This document shows, one piece after another, positions 18,213 to 27,443 of a DNA stretch of 64,000 bases. The stretch spans positions 32,606-96,605 of the forward strand of contig JBOEGO010000016.1 of the NCBI GenBank assembly GCA_050633465.1, in the 5' to 3' direction. The position numbers were made by a program, and so were the translations under genes. A model generated the notes under the pieces. The model was given only the letters and a program-made list of their open reading frames with translations. It did no database searches and was not told the DNA's origin. This DNA is from UBA3069 sp050633465. Its GTDB lineage: Bacteria; Pseudomonadota; Alphaproteobacteria; Rhodobacterales; Rhodobacteraceae. Numbering within the stretch: position 1 is the stretch's first letter; each line of letters starts with the position of its first letter.

Positions 18213-20033
18213 TCATTGATTTTCCTGTTCATACCAGACATCGGGCATCCAGCCCGGTCTGTCCCCGTAAATGGGGGTGTTTTCGGGGTATTTCAACGTG
18301 CTGCGATGCGCAATGCGATCAACGCGGCTGGTCCAGAACGGAATCACATAGCGCCCCGCCGTCAGCAGCCTGTCCAATGCGCGCACGGATGCGATTTGTT
18401 GCTGCGCATCGGTTGTGTTCAGCATGGTGTCAATCATCGCATCCACCGCCGCGCTTTTGACACCCATCAGGTTGCGCGATCCAGGTTGGTCAGCCACGTC
18501 GCTGCCCCAATACAGGCGTTGTTCATTGCCGGGACTAAGGGACAGATCACGGCGAAACGGCATCATAGCAAAGTCCTGCGCCGCCTCGCGGGCGGCATAT
18601 TGCGCATTGTCCACCGTGCGCAGGGTCATATCAATGCCCAACCGTTGCAACGCGCGGCCATATATTTCGGCCACCGCCATGTTTTGGGTATCGCCCTGAC
18701 GCAGCAGCAGATCAAAGGTGAACGGGCGCGACCGGGCATCAACCAGCTTGCCATCAACCACCCGCCAGCCGACCTGTTGCAACAGCGCCATAGCACGGCG
18801 CAGGTCGCCGCGATTGCGCGCCGATGCATCACCCGCGGGCAGGCTGTAACCGTCAATTGCCCCGTTTGGCAGATCATCGAACGGGACCAGCAAGTCGCGC
18901 ACAGCCCCCAGCGCAGGCCCGTCCCGCATCGCCAGTTCGGACCCGCCAAAGTAGGATGTGATGCGTGGCTGCCGCCCGCCGGTCATGGTGCCGTTGATAT
19001 AGGGGAAATTGAACGCCAGCAGCATGGCCTCGCGCTCTTGCCATGTGTCAAACAGGTGCAGGCGCGAATTCATCACCAGCCCGGTCATGCCAGTGGGGCG
19101 CTGAAACGGAATTTCCGACTTTAATACCGCGCCAGAAGTGATTGAAGGGAAATTGAAATCCCGCTCCCATTCCTCGGCGTTGTCTTCGCGCCAGACATCC
19201 AGAATGCCGGCCTTGAAGGCCTGAAACATCACCGATGAATCGGCAAAGAATTCGATTTTGATCTGATCCAGGTTATGCGTGCCACGGCGCAACGGCAGAT
19301 CGTTGGCCCAGTAATCGGGGTTGCGCGTCATGGTGACATGGCGGCCCTGTTCGTAATCGCTGACCACATAGGCGCCCGCACCGATCGGAATGTCATGCAG
19401 GGTAGAGGCGGCAAAATCCTTGCCCGCCCATTGCTCCTTTTTCAGAATGGGGCGCAGGCCCGCGATCATCGCCAGTTCGCGGTCATCGCCCTTGAACGTC
19501 ATACGCAGAGAGCGCGGGCCGGTTTGTTCGATGCTGGCCAGTTGTGCGGCAAACCCCAGATAACGCGGGTGCCCTTTGCTTCCCAATATTGTGTAGGACC
19601 AGATCACGTCCTCGACTGTGACGGGGCTGCCATCGGAAAAACGGGCCTCGGGGCGCAGTGTGAATTCCACCCATTTGCGGTCTGGCGGCACATCAACCGA
19701 TTCGGCCAACAAACCATATAGCGTGAAAGGTTCGTCCAATGACCGTTCCATCAGGCTGTCATAGCCCAGAAACCGCAATTGCCAGGGCGGGGTGCCCTTC
19801 AGGATGAACGGATTTAACGAATCAAACCCGCCGGTATTCCCCATAACCAGCCGCCCGCCCCTGGGCGCATCGGCCCTTGCGTATGGTAGCGACACAAAAT
19901 CCGGTGGAAGCGCAGGGTCACCATACATAGCTATGCCATGGCGCGGGTCGGCTTGGGCGTTAAAACCCATGCTGACAAGCAACATTGCGGCACCCGTCAC
20001 CCCGCGTAAGGTGTGGAAAAACTGCGATCCCAT
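18213..20033 (-). CDS. Peptide ABC transporter binding protein, YejA-like
   Basis: A 606-residue extracellular solute-binding protein of family 5. A signal peptide (GAAMLLVSMGFNAQA) precedes the mature chain. Sequences such as GGFDSLNPFILKG, EPFTLYGLLAESV and FSDGSPVTVEDVIWSY are typical of the YejA/oligopeptide-binding group. It should capture peptides in the periplasm. No permease or ATPase gene is beside it, so it must use components encoded elsewhere or be a lone paralogue. The intergenic region before it also holds the sRNA candidate at 20148-20223 on the other strand. Confidence 0.88.
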   Translation of the reverse strand: MGSQFFHTLRGVTGAAMLLVSMGFNAQADPRHGIAMYGDPALPPDFVSLPYARADAPRGGRLVMGNTGGFDSLNPFILKGTPPWQLRFLGYDSLMERSLDEPFTLYGLLAESVDVPPDRKWVEFTLRPEARFSDGSPVTVEDVIWSYTILGSKGHPRYLGFAAQLASIEQTGPRSLRMTFKGDDRELAMIAGLRPILKKEQWAGKDFAASTLHDIPIGAGAYVVSDYEQGRHVTMTRNPDYWANDLPLRRGTHNLDQIKIEFFADSSVMFQAFKAGILDVWREDNAEEWERDFNFPSITSGAVLKSEIPFQRPTGMTGLVMNSRLHLFDTWQEREAMLLAFNFPYINGTMTGGRQPRITSYFGGSELAMRDGPALGAVRDLLVPFDDLPNGAIDGYSLPAGDASARNRGDLRRAMALLQQVGWRVVDGKLVDARSRPFTFDLLLRQGDTQNMAVAEIYGRALQRLGIDMTLRTVDNAQYAAREAAQDFAMMPFRRDLSLSPGNEQRLYWGSDVADQPGSRNLMGVKSAAVDAMIDTMLNTTDAQQQIASVRALDRLLTAGRYVIPFWTSRVDRIAHRSTLKYPENTPIYGDRPGWMPDVWYEQENQ

Positions 20034-20112
20034 ATTGGCAACAATCCTGCTCTGCCTATGTTTTATTGCCCCCTAGGTTACCGATGCTTTTACGTCTTAT
20101 CAAACTTTTAGC

Positions 20113-20141
20113 TTGGACTCGGGCGGCAGATTGCTTATAAC
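20113..20141 (+). promoter_or_regulatory. Sigma-70-like promoter of the sRNA candidate
   Basis: TTGGAC (20113-20118) and TATAAC (20136-20141) are separated by exactly 17 bases. No plus-strand ORF follows before an intrinsic terminator at 20197-20223, so the expected product is a short untranslated RNA. Confidence 0.5.
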
Positions 20142-20147
20142 AAACTC

Positions 20148-20223
20148 ACTGCTCGATAGGTTTCTTGCCTGTATGAAACCTGCCTCAATAACTTGACGCC
20201 CGCCTTGTGCGGGCGTTTTTTTT
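20148..20223 (+). ncRNA. Candidate small RNA between yejA-like gene and bdhA
   Basis: A predicted transcript of about 75 nt. It starts about 7 bases after the TATAAC box, forms a perfect 7-bp hairpin (AGGTTTC 20158-20164, GAAACCT 20175-20181, loop TTGCCTGTAT), has a single-stranded stretch TGCCTCAATAACTTGA, and ends in a GC-rich stem CGCCCGC/GCGGGCG with a run of eight T. No reading frame fits inside. No plus-strand gene precedes it, so the terminator has no other client. The architecture is that of an Hfq-type trans-acting sRNA. I do not recognise a family. Confidence 0.55.
20197..20223 (+). terminator. Intrinsic terminator of the sRNA candidate
   Basis: CGCCCGC, loop CTTGT, GCGGGCG and then a tract of eight T on the plus strand. 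On the minus strand no T tract follows, so it acts on plus-strand transcription only. The gap 20034-20383 otherwise contains the promoter regions of the yejA-like gene and bdhA. Confidence 0.85.
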
Positions 20224-20383
20224 GGGGCCTTTCGCAGGGGGCGCAGGGGCATGGCGCAGGCACGGACCCGACGGTCACAGCAGCCGAATCGCCGCACCGC
20301 CATTCAAAATTTTGCGCCAGTTCCCCTTTCTTTTGCAGGCGCAGCAATTACCTTGACCCTGAACAGAATATCAGGAGGGTGAA

Positions 20384-21157
20384 ATGTCACTCAAAGGTAA
20401 AACCGCAATCATTACCGGATCGACCTCGGGCATCGGGTTGGGTGTGGCGCATGAATTGGCGCGCCAGGGCGCGAACGTTGTGATCAACAGCTTTAGCAAC
20501 ACCGACGCAGACCATGCCATTGCAAAGGAAATAGCCGATTCATTCGGTGTGACCGCCACCTATATCCAGGCCGATATGTCAAAAGGCGACCAATGCCGCG
20601 CCCTGATCGAAAAGGCGGGCGGTTGCGATATTCTGGTGAACAACGCCGGCATCCAACATGTTGCGCCGATTGATGAATTTCCGGTTGAAAAATGGGATGC
20701 CATCATCGCGATCAATATGAATTCGGCCTTTCACACCACCGCTGCTGCCTTGCCGGTGATGCGTGAACGCGGCTGGGGGCGTGTGGTCAATATCGCCTCT
20801 GCGCACGGGCTGACGGCTTCGCCATTCAAAAGCGCCTATGTCACCGCCAAACACGGGGTTGTCGGCATGACCAAGGTGGTCGCGCTGGAAACCGCCAAAG
20901 AAGATATCACCGCCAATGCAATCTGCCCCGGTTATGTGTTGACCCCGCTGGTCGAGGCACAAATACCTGATACCGCTAAAAAATATGACATGACCGAGGA
21001 AGAGGCGATTGAAAAAGTGATCCTTGATCGCCAGCCCTCGCGCCAGTTCGCCACCGTTGAACAGATCGGCGGAACGGCAGTATTTTTGTGTTCCGATGCC
21101 GCGGCGCAAATCACCGGCACCACCATCAGTGTCGATGGTGGCTGGACCGCGATGTAA
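20384..21157 (+). CDS. bdhA: D-3-hydroxybutyrate dehydrogenase
   Basis: A 257-residue short-chain dehydrogenase converting 3-hydroxybutyrate to acetoacetate with NAD, in polyhydroxybutyrate and ketone-body use. It has the cofactor motif ITGSTSGIGLGVAHEL, the NNAGIQHVAPIDEFP segment specific to this enzyme, and the catalytic Ser-Tyr-Lys set (IASAHGL, then AYVTAKHG). The long C-terminal lid (EEAIEKVILDRQPSRQF) is also characteristic. GGAGG is 6 bases before the ATG. Its stop overlaps the patatin start by one base (TAATG), so the two are coupled. Confidence 0.95.
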   Translation: MSLKGKTAIITGSTSGIGLGVAHELARQGANVVINSFSNTDADHAIAKEIADSFGVTATYIQADMSKGDQCRALIEKAGGCDILVNNAGIQHVAPIDEFPVEKWDAIIAINMNSAFHTTAAALPVMRERGWGRVVNIASAHGLTASPFKSAYVTAKHGVVGMTKVVALETAKEDITANAICPGYVLTPLVEAQIPDTAKKYDMTEEEAIEKVILDRQPSRQFATVEQIGGTAVFLCSDAAAQITGTTISVDGGWTAM

Positions 21158-22215
21158 TGGCAAAATCCAAAACCAAGCGCATCAATGTCGCGCTTCAGGG
21201 TGGGGGCGCGCATGGCGCCTTTACCTGGGGTGTGCTGGACAGATTTCTGGACGAGGAAAATCTGGAAATTGACGGAATTTCAGGGACTTCGGCGGGGGCG
21301 TTAAACGGGGCGGCCTATAAATCGGGGTGGCTGGATGGCGGGCGTGAAGGGGCGCGCAGCAATCTGGACTGGTTGTGGAATCGCATGGGGGCCTTGCGGG
21401 ATTTGCACGGGATGCCGTGGCTGTCCAATATGACTGCGGCCTTTACGCCCAGCCCGGCCATGACATCGGCCACATTGGATTATTCCTTACCTTACGCGAT
21501 GTTAGACGCCACTTCTCGTGTGGTTTCGCCCTATGCGATGGGGCCGTTTTACAAAAATCCGCTGGTGGATGTCGCCGAGGAGTTCCGCTTTGATAAGGTT
21601 TGCTCGCATGACGGGCCGCGCCTGTATATCGGGGCGACAAACGTGCGCAGCGGCAAGATTCGTGTGTTTACCCACGATGAAATCACGCCCGACGCATTGC
21701 TGGCATCTGCCTGCCTGCCCGAAATGTTTCAAGCCATCGAAATCTATGACCCCGCAACAGAGCGCAAAGAGGCATACTGGGATGGTGGATATAGCGGTAA
21801 CCCTGCGTTGTTTCCCTTGTTTGGCAAGAGCTTACCCGACGACATTATAGTGGTGAATATCAACCCTATTCACCGCGAAGATTTGCCCGTGACACCGCAA
21901 CAGATTGCAAACAGGGTGAATGAAATCAGCTTTAATTCGTCGCTTTTGCGCGAATTACGCGCCATCGCCTTTGTCCAGCGGTTGATTGATGATGGCAAGG
22001 TGACCAAGGGTGCGATGAAGCGCGTGAACGTGCATATGGTGGCGGATGACGCATTGATGAATGCGCTGTCGGTGGCGACAAAACTGTTGCCGCAACCCGC
22101 CCTGTTGCTTCAGCTCAAGCAAAAGGGCCGCGATGCCGCTGATAGGTTTCTGGCACAGAACTGGGATGCGCTGAACAGCCGCAGCACCGTCGATCTGGCC
22201 GAGATGTTGAATTAA
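21157..22215 (+). CDS. Patatin-like phospholipase
   Basis: A 352-residue serine hydrolase. It has the oxyanion hole VALQGGGAHGAFTWGVL, the nucleophile elbow GISGTSAGALNG and the catalytic Asp in WDGGYSGNPA, the Ser-Asp dyad of patatins. Its translation is coupled to bdhA. Bacterial patatins next to 3-hydroxybutyrate dehydrogenase are common in this group, and a role in lipid or polyhydroxyalkanoate turnover is plausible but not shown. No signal peptide is visible, so it is likely cytoplasmic or peripheral. Confidence 0.93.
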   Translation: MAKSKTKRINVALQGGGAHGAFTWGVLDRFLDEENLEIDGISGTSAGALNGAAYKSGWLDGGREGARSNLDWLWNRMGALRDLHGMPWLSNMTAAFTPSPAMTSATLDYSLPYAMLDATSRVVSPYAMGPFYKNPLVDVAEEFRFDKVCSHDGPRLYIGATNVRSGKIRVFTHDEITPDALLASACLPEMFQAIEIYDPATERKEAYWDGGYSGNPALFPLFGKSLPDDIIVVNINPIHREDLPVTPQQIANRVNEISFNSSLLRELRAIAFVQRLIDDGKVTKGAMKRVNVHMVADDALMNALSVATKLLPQPALLLQLKQKGRDAADRFLAQNWDALNSRSTVDLAEMLN

Positions 22216-22245
22216 CCCCGGCCAGACCTGTTTTAAATCAGCGGT

Positions 22246-23871
22246 TTACCTTGCGGCTGTGGTTGCGCGGGCTGGCTGTCCGATGTCGTGCTGGGTCAGC
22301 ACATCCATCAGTTTTTGCCGCGCAGCCTGCGCGCAGGACATCAATTGACCGTCATAGGTCATCTGCTGCACCGTGCCTGCACCCGTATCCTTGGTCGCCC
22401 GCCAGTCGCTGTCCAGATGGTCGGGCAGGTGGGCCTTGGCCACGTCATTGCCGCGGAAAATGCGCAAAACGGGGTGGATAAACGGATCGGCATGATCGCC
22501 CCGCAGTGTATTTTCGCGCTTTACATGCATTGGGCTGTCGCCGAAATCGCCAAATTCCATCAACAGAACCAACAGACCCTGCGCCCGCAAATCATCCTGT
22601 TCGCGCAGCCAGGCGATTGGCACCCCTTTCAACCGCTTGCCCGCATCCGTGCCCGACAGGATGATCGCATCACACATGAAACCGGGCTGCAAAAACAGCG
22701 TGGCATTGGTGGAAAACCGGTCGATCAATGTGTCGGCCAGGGCCTCGCGCTGCATCGGCACGCTGTCCGAGGGAATCGGGGTAACCCCCTGACGAGCAGC
22801 GATAAAATCGACCAGACATTCCACGTTATGGCGGAACCCGTGTACAAAACCCGACATGGTTTTTTTGAAATCGCGACATTGCATGATGGTGCCGGCAAAA
22901 TACAGACCCTCGGTGTTTTCGCTTTCCCATTGGGATGTCATGGCGGGGAATTTATCCATATGGCGCAGGGCAGGGCGGATTGCCGCGTCGAAAATGGATG
23001 CATCAAACCGGAACCCTGTGCAGGCGATGACCCTGTCGTAATCCAGCACGATTTCATGGCCCTCGGCGGCGGTCATATCGGCTGTGACCCGCAGCGACCC
23101 GTCAGGATTGCGCTCCACCCGTTTGATCGCCGCATCAATCACCGCATTTTGTGATTTCAGCTGATAGGTATCCAGAAAGTTGTTGTTTACCGCCCGCAAA
23201 TGCCCGACGAAATGCGTATTCCATGCCAGTTTCAACGGGTTGGGTGACATCACATGGATCGCCTGAGCGTGTTCGATCAGCGCATCGGCGGTTTCAAATG
23301 CCGAATTGCCCTTGCCCACCACAAGCACACGTTTGTCATCGAATTGCGCGCCGTCGGTGTCGAAATCCGCATATTGATCGACCAGATCCCAGCCTTGGAT
23401 TTCGGGATCCCATGTGCGCGAAACGCCTGTGGCCACGATGACACTGCGGGCCTTCCATGCGGTGCCATCGGCGCATTCCAATGTGAACAGATCATCGGTT
23501 TTCGAAATGCGTGTGACTTCGCATCCTTCGGTAATCCGATCCCCCAACAGGGTCGCGAATTGCATTAAGTATTCAACGTAAACATCTGCATTCGGGAAGT
23601 ATTTTTTGCTGACATCAGGGAAAAGAACCCCGTCATCATTCAACAGGCTGTTCCAGTCATAGCGCAGTTTGGTTTCCGGATCAGTCAGGCCTGTGTGCAC
23701 TTTGTTAATGGAAATCAGGGTGCGGTGGCGCGGAAACTGGCGAAAAAACTGGCCAACCTGACCGCGTTCCAGCAGGCGGACATTCATTCCCATCCCCGCC
23801 ATTTTATACCCGGCCTGAAGCCCGGCCGGCCCTGCGCCAATGATACAGCAATCCAGAATCGTTTCAGTCAT
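22246..23871 (-). CDS. FAD-dependent NAD(P)-binding oxidoreductase
   Basis: A 541-residue flavoprotein. The FAD-binding glycine motif is CCIIGAGPAGLQAGYKMAG near the start, and a second dinucleotide fold follows at about 185 (VLVVGKGNSAFETADALI). The layout resembles flavin-containing monooxygenases and the eukaryotic FOXRED2 protein. An ATG-type fold signature (VIACTGFRFDASIFD) is present near 285. The substrate is unknown. It is a single gene convergent with the patatin gene; a 125-bp gap separates it from DUF502. Confidence 0.85.
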   Translation of the reverse strand: MTETILDCCIIGAGPAGLQAGYKMAGMGMNVRLLERGQVGQFFRQFPRHRTLISINKVHTGLTDPETKLRYDWNSLLNDDGVLFPDVSKKYFPNADVYVEYLMQFATLLGDRITEGCEVTRISKTDDLFTLECADGTAWKARSVIVATGVSRTWDPEIQGWDLVDQYADFDTDGAQFDDKRVLVVGKGNSAFETADALIEHAQAIHVMSPNPLKLAWNTHFVGHLRAVNNNFLDTYQLKSQNAVIDAAIKRVERNPDGSLRVTADMTAAEGHEIVLDYDRVIACTGFRFDASIFDAAIRPALRHMDKFPAMTSQWESENTEGLYFAGTIMQCRDFKKTMSGFVHGFRHNVECLVDFIAARQGVTPIPSDSVPMQREALADTLIDRFSTNATLFLQPGFMCDAIILSGTDAGKRLKGVPIAWLREQDDLRAQGLLVLLMEFGDFGDSPMHVKRENTLRGDHADPFIHPVLRIFRGNDVAKAHLPDHLDSDWRATKDTGAGTVQQMTYDGQLMSCAQAARQKLMDVLTQHDIGQPARATTAAR

Positions 23872-23996
23872 ATATGTTATCCCTGCTTTTCAACCGATGG
23901 TTAATAAACACTTATACTGCCTAGAGTTGTCTGGGAAGGCCGGGCTATCGCTTTTGTATGGGGATTATTGTCGCGGTGTTTTTGCAGTGCAGCGGA

Positions 23997-24674
23997 TCAG
24001 CCGGGGACTGTCGGATTTTTCTGATTGGGATAGACCAGACCGGCCGAGATCACCAATTTCGCCGCGTCCTCAACCGACATATCCAGTTCGATCACGTCTT
24101 CGACTGGGAAATACAGCAAAAACCCTGATGTCGGGTTCGGCGTGGTTGGCACAAACACCGAAAGCAACCGCCCGCCGGTTTCGGCGCGCCGCGCGATTTC
24201 GCCCTTGGCCTCGGTTGATACAAACCCGATGGCCCAGATGCCTTTGCGCGGGTATTGGATCAAACAGGCCTTTTCGAAACTGCGATCGGACTGGGCAAAC
24301 ACGGTTTCCGCGATCTGTTTCACACCGGAATATATCGAACGCACGATCGGCATCCGGTTGACCAGACTTTCGGCGAAACGGATCAAAGAGCGGCCCAGCA
24401 ACCCGCGTGCCAGCCAGCCAACCAAAATGGTGAATACCAAAAAGATGATCAGCCCGACGCCGCGCAGATTGATCCCGATATACTGTTCCGGTTGAAACCG
24501 GTGCGGCACCAATGGCAAAACGACGCCATCGACCCATCCGACAATGCTCCAGATCAACCAGATGGTTAGGCCAACCGGCGCGATCACCACAATTCCGGTT
24601 AGGAAACTGGAGCGCAGGCGGGCAAAAATCCCAGGTCTGCGTGGTGGTGGCATATCGGGAAATGGCGTTGTCAT
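23997..24674 (-). CDS. DUF502 membrane protein
   Basis: A 225-residue protein with two N-terminal hydrophobic helices (about 23-45 and 72-95) followed by a soluble domain containing NRMPIVRSIYSGVKQIAETV and VFVPTTPNPTSGFLLYFP, signatures of DUF502. The family has no settled bacterial function; plant members are the COV membrane proteins. It is a single gene upstream of psuG in the same direction, with 107 bp between. Confidence 0.9.
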   Translation of the reverse strand: MTTPFPDMPPPRRPGIFARLRSSFLTGIVVIAPVGLTIWLIWSIVGWVDGVVLPLVPHRFQPEQYIGINLRGVGLIIFLVFTILVGWLARGLLGRSLIRFAESLVNRMPIVRSIYSGVKQIAETVFAQSDRSFEKACLIQYPRKGIWAIGFVSTEAKGEIARRAETGGRLLSVFVPTTPNPTSGFLLYFPVEDVIELDMSVEDAAKLVISAGLVYPNQKNPTVPG

Positions 24675-24781
24675 ATGCGGGTCAACTCGGGCTTGGGATG
24701 ATCGGAAAATTCCATCGCCATGTTAGTTAGGCATTTTGCCACCACGTCACAATGGCATTCACGGCGCAACCCGTGCTGAAT

Positions 24782-25696
24782 TTAACGATTGGTGCATAGT
24801 TGCTGTGCAATTTCAGCGGCCAAACGGGCATTGTTCAGAACCAGGCCGATGTTTGCATCCAGCGACCTGCCGCCTGTCAGGTCGTAAATACGTTTTAACA
24901 AGAAGGGGGTCACCTCTTTTCCGGTGATGCCCATTTCATCGGCATCGCGGGTGGCCTGTGCAATCACAGGTGCCATTTCGCCTGCCGGAATTTCCACGGC
25001 CCGCGGGATCGGATTGGCGACCAATTGCCCGCCGGGGATATTCATCTGGCGGCGCAAACGATGCGCACGGGCAATTTGTTCGGAACTGTCCATACGCAAC
25101 GGTGCCTTGATTTCAGAGGTGGCGGACCAGAAGGCAGGCAGGCTGTCCTGACCCAAGGCGATGACAGGAACACCAAGAGTTTCAAGAGCTTCCATGGTTT
25201 TGTTAAGGTCAAGTATTGCTTTGGCCCCCGCCGCCACCACAGTGACAGGGGTTTGTGCCAACTCTTGTAGGTCGGCAGAAATATCGAACGATTGTTCGGC
25301 CCCTTTGTGAACCCCGCCGATGCCGCCGGTGGCAAAGACTTCAATCCCGGCCAGATGCGCCGCAATCATGGTGGATGCCACAGTGGTCGCCCCCGTGCCG
25401 CCCTGCGCCATGCAGGCCGCCAGATCGGCGCGCGACAGTTTGGCAACGCCTTTGGCCTGCGCCAGTTTTTCCAGCTGTGTATCGGTCAGGCCGACATGCA
25501 GCACCCCGTCCAGCACGGCGATGGTGGCGGGGGTTGCGCCCGCATCACGCACGGTCTGTTCCACCGCGCGGGCGGTTTTCAGGTTGTCGGGGTAGGGCAT
25601 GCCATGGGTGATGATTGTGCTTTCCAACGCGACCACAGGGCGGTTTTCTGCCAGTGCAGCGGCAACATCGGGCGAGGGGGTGTAAGGGGCGGTCAT
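24782..25696 (-). CDS. psuG: Pseudouridine-5-phosphate glycosidase PsuG
   Basis: A 304-residue enzyme that cleaves the C-glycosidic bond of pseudouridine 5-phosphate to uracil and ribose 5-phosphate. It has the family motifs ALESTIITHGMPYPDN near 24, FATGGIGGVHKGAE near 115, and PVIALGQDSLPAFWS near 180. Its start overlaps the psuK stop by 4 bp (25693-25696), so kinase and glycosidase are translated together. The pair degrades pseudouridine from RNA turnover. No dedicated transporter is adjacent. Confidence 0.95.
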   Translation of the reverse strand: MTAPYTPSPDVAAALAENRPVVALESTIITHGMPYPDNLKTARAVEQTVRDAGATPATIAVLDGVLHVGLTDTQLEKLAQAKGVAKLSRADLAACMAQGGTGATTVASTMIAAHLAGIEVFATGGIGGVHKGAEQSFDISADLQELAQTPVTVVAAGAKAILDLNKTMEALETLGVPVIALGQDSLPAFWSATSEIKAPLRMDSSEQIARAHRLRRQMNIPGGQLVANPIPRAVEIPAGEMAPVIAQATRDADEMGITGKEVTPFLLKRIYDLTGGRSLDANIGLVLNNARLAAEIAQQLCTNR

Positions 25697-26577
25697 AGTG
25701 TTTCTCCTGCCACATAGTTCGCAGCGGTTTGTAATGCGGTTTCAAGAGCCTGGGCGCGGTCCTGACCTGAGATTTCGGCGGCAATATGCGCTGCCATAAA
25801 GGTGTCGCCTGCGCCGGTTACGCGGGCCTCGCGCACCGCTGGCGGGTTCATGGTCAGCAGGGGCTGGCCCTGGCTGCCATCACAAACCGCCAGCGCTCCG
25901 TCAGTGACCAGCACCCGTTTTGCGCCGCGCTCCAGCAGGGCACGGGCCGCTGTCGGCGCGTCGGAAAAGGTTGCGGTGGCCAGCAGGCCCGCCTCTTCCA
26001 GATTGACGTATAGGGTGGCATTGGGGTGGGCCATCAGGGGCACGATGCGTTCGGCCTTGCCCGGGCTGGCGGGCACCACGCGCAGGTCGGCGCGGGTGAA
26101 TGCGGGTGCGGTTGCAATGCGGGTCAGCAAATCGCGGGTCAGGTTGCCATCAATACAGATCACACCGCGATAGGGGTGCTCGTCCGAGCCCAGACTGCCG
26201 TTCAAAAGCGGGGCGATGATCGCCTTTCCGGCGGCTTCCAATGAATGGGCATCGGCGATGGCGGCGATCAACCCGTTTTCGCCCTCGATCGCCATATAGC
26301 GGTCAGTGGGAAAATCGGCATGGCGCAAAGCAAGATCAGCTTTGACGCCCAAGTCATTGCATGCACGTATTAATTCATCACCTTCGGCGTCCAGCCCGAT
26401 GGCCGTCAGAACCGAAGGGCGCAGATTTTCGCGCACCAAAGCCATGGCGATATTCATCGCCACGCCACCGGGCAGGCGGGTGATATGACCGGGCACATCA
26501 TTGCCCAGCCGCATCGCCCGTTCGGCGCGGCCGATCACATCCCACAGGACGCTTCCGATACATAGAATCTGTGTCAT
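25693..26577 (-). CDS. psuK: PfkB family kinase, likely pseudouridine kinase PsuK
   Basis: A 294-residue sugar kinase of the PfkB family. It has the N-terminal GG motif RLPGGVAMNIAMALVREN and the C-terminal anion-hole/catalytic motif VTGAGDTFMAAHIAAE with the Asp base. Coupling to psuG by a 4-bp overlap indicates that it phosphorylates pseudouridine. The frame runs 25 codons further upstream, but MTQILCIGSVLWDV is the usual family start. The DUF4198 gene ends 41 bp upstream on the same strand. Confidence 0.9.
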   Translation of the reverse strand: MTQILCIGSVLWDVIGRAERAMRLGNDVPGHITRLPGGVAMNIAMALVRENLRPSVLTAIGLDAEGDELIRACNDLGVKADLALRHADFPTDRYMAIEGENGLIAAIADAHSLEAAGKAIIAPLLNGSLGSDEHPYRGVICIDGNLTRDLLTRIATAPAFTRADLRVVPASPGKAERIVPLMAHPNATLYVNLEEAGLLATATFSDAPTAARALLERGAKRVLVTDGALAVCDGSQGQPLLTMNPPAVREARVTGAGDTFMAAHIAAEISGQDRAQALETALQTAANYVAGETL

Positions 26578-26618
26578 GGCGCATGTCTGCCCGACATGGG
26601 TAACACGCGCAAGCGGCG

Positions 26619-27443
26619 CTATTGCGGAACCTGAAAAGTCAGCGCGGCCCAATGGGTTTCCCAGATTGCGCCGGTCAGCTTGGCCAGCGCGGGATCAGGG
26701 CGGCGCAGCACCACGGAATCCAGCAGATATGTGTGGCCCGCAGTGACCGGAACGGTGACCACACCAGCCGCATCGGTGCGCAGGCGGGTGACAGTGACGG
26801 ATTTGTCGGGGGCGCGGGCGAACACCTCGACCTGAGTCAGGTCGCGGGGGCCGCCTTGATACAGAAGCACGGCCCGAAACCCGCCTGACATATCATTGGT
26901 ATAGGGGTTGGTCAGGGCCACAAATTCGGTTTCCAGCCCCAATTCGCGGTCCGTGCCTTTTGCATCAGCTACGCCCAGCAAGGCCTTGGAATGGCGCCAG
27001 TATACCTCTTTGAAATCCGCGAGAGGCAGGGTGTTGGTCTGATGGAACATCGCAATGCCGGGAATGTCGCGCGCCAGATCCTTGTGATTGGCAAAGGACA
27101 TGAATTTCTCCCATGTCTTATAGCGCACGGTGGAATGGGTCGACGCATAGGCCAGCACCGCCAATCCTGCATCCGGTGCGGTGGTTTGCACCGCTGGTAT
27201 ATCGCCTGCGCGCCCCTGCAGCGGCGTCACGCCATCGCCTGTCACCATGTCGAACCGGGTCATGCGCCGGTCCAGCCAGCTGAGTTCGACCCCGTCGAAA
27301 TCCTCGCCGTTTTTCAGGCTGACAACCAGATCATCGGCAGGTTCCATTTGCCATTTGTCGGTATCAAGCCATACTTCATGGGCAAGCGCGCCAAAAGGCG
27401 TCAGGAAAAGGGCGAGGGGAAGAATGCGCAACACATGTTTCAT
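26619..27443 (-). CDS. DUF4198 periplasmic protein
   Basis: A 274-residue secreted protein. The signal peptide is MKHVLRILPLALFLTPFGALA, after which the mature chain begins HEVWLDTDKWQ, a motif typical of DUF4198, a family often linked to metal uptake or metalloenzymes. A C-terminal immunoglobulin-like part (TDAAGVVTVPVTAGHTYLLDSV) is also typical. Its ATG at 27441-27443 overlaps the start region of the divergent hupE-like gene, so each promoter must lie within the other gene. An N-terminal His after cleavage could bind copper or nickel; that is inference. Confidence 0.85.
   Translation of the reverse strand: MKHVLRILPLALFLTPFGALAHEVWLDTDKWQMEPADDLVVSLKNGEDFDGVELSWLDRRMTRFDMVTGDGVTPLQGRAGDIPAVQTTAPDAGLAVLAYASTHSTVRYKTWEKFMSFANHKDLARDIPGIAMFHQTNTLPLADFKEVYWRHSKALLGVADAKGTDRELGLETEFVALTNPYTNDMSGGFRAVLLYQGGPRDLTQVEVFARAPDKSVTVTRLRTDAAGVVTVPVTAGHTYLLDSVVLRRPDPALAKLTGAIWETHWAALTFQVPQ

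Noticed and set aside
18039..19124. 361-residue plus-strand frame
   Set aside because: Antisense to the YejA-like and entericidin genes; no motif or ribosome binding site.
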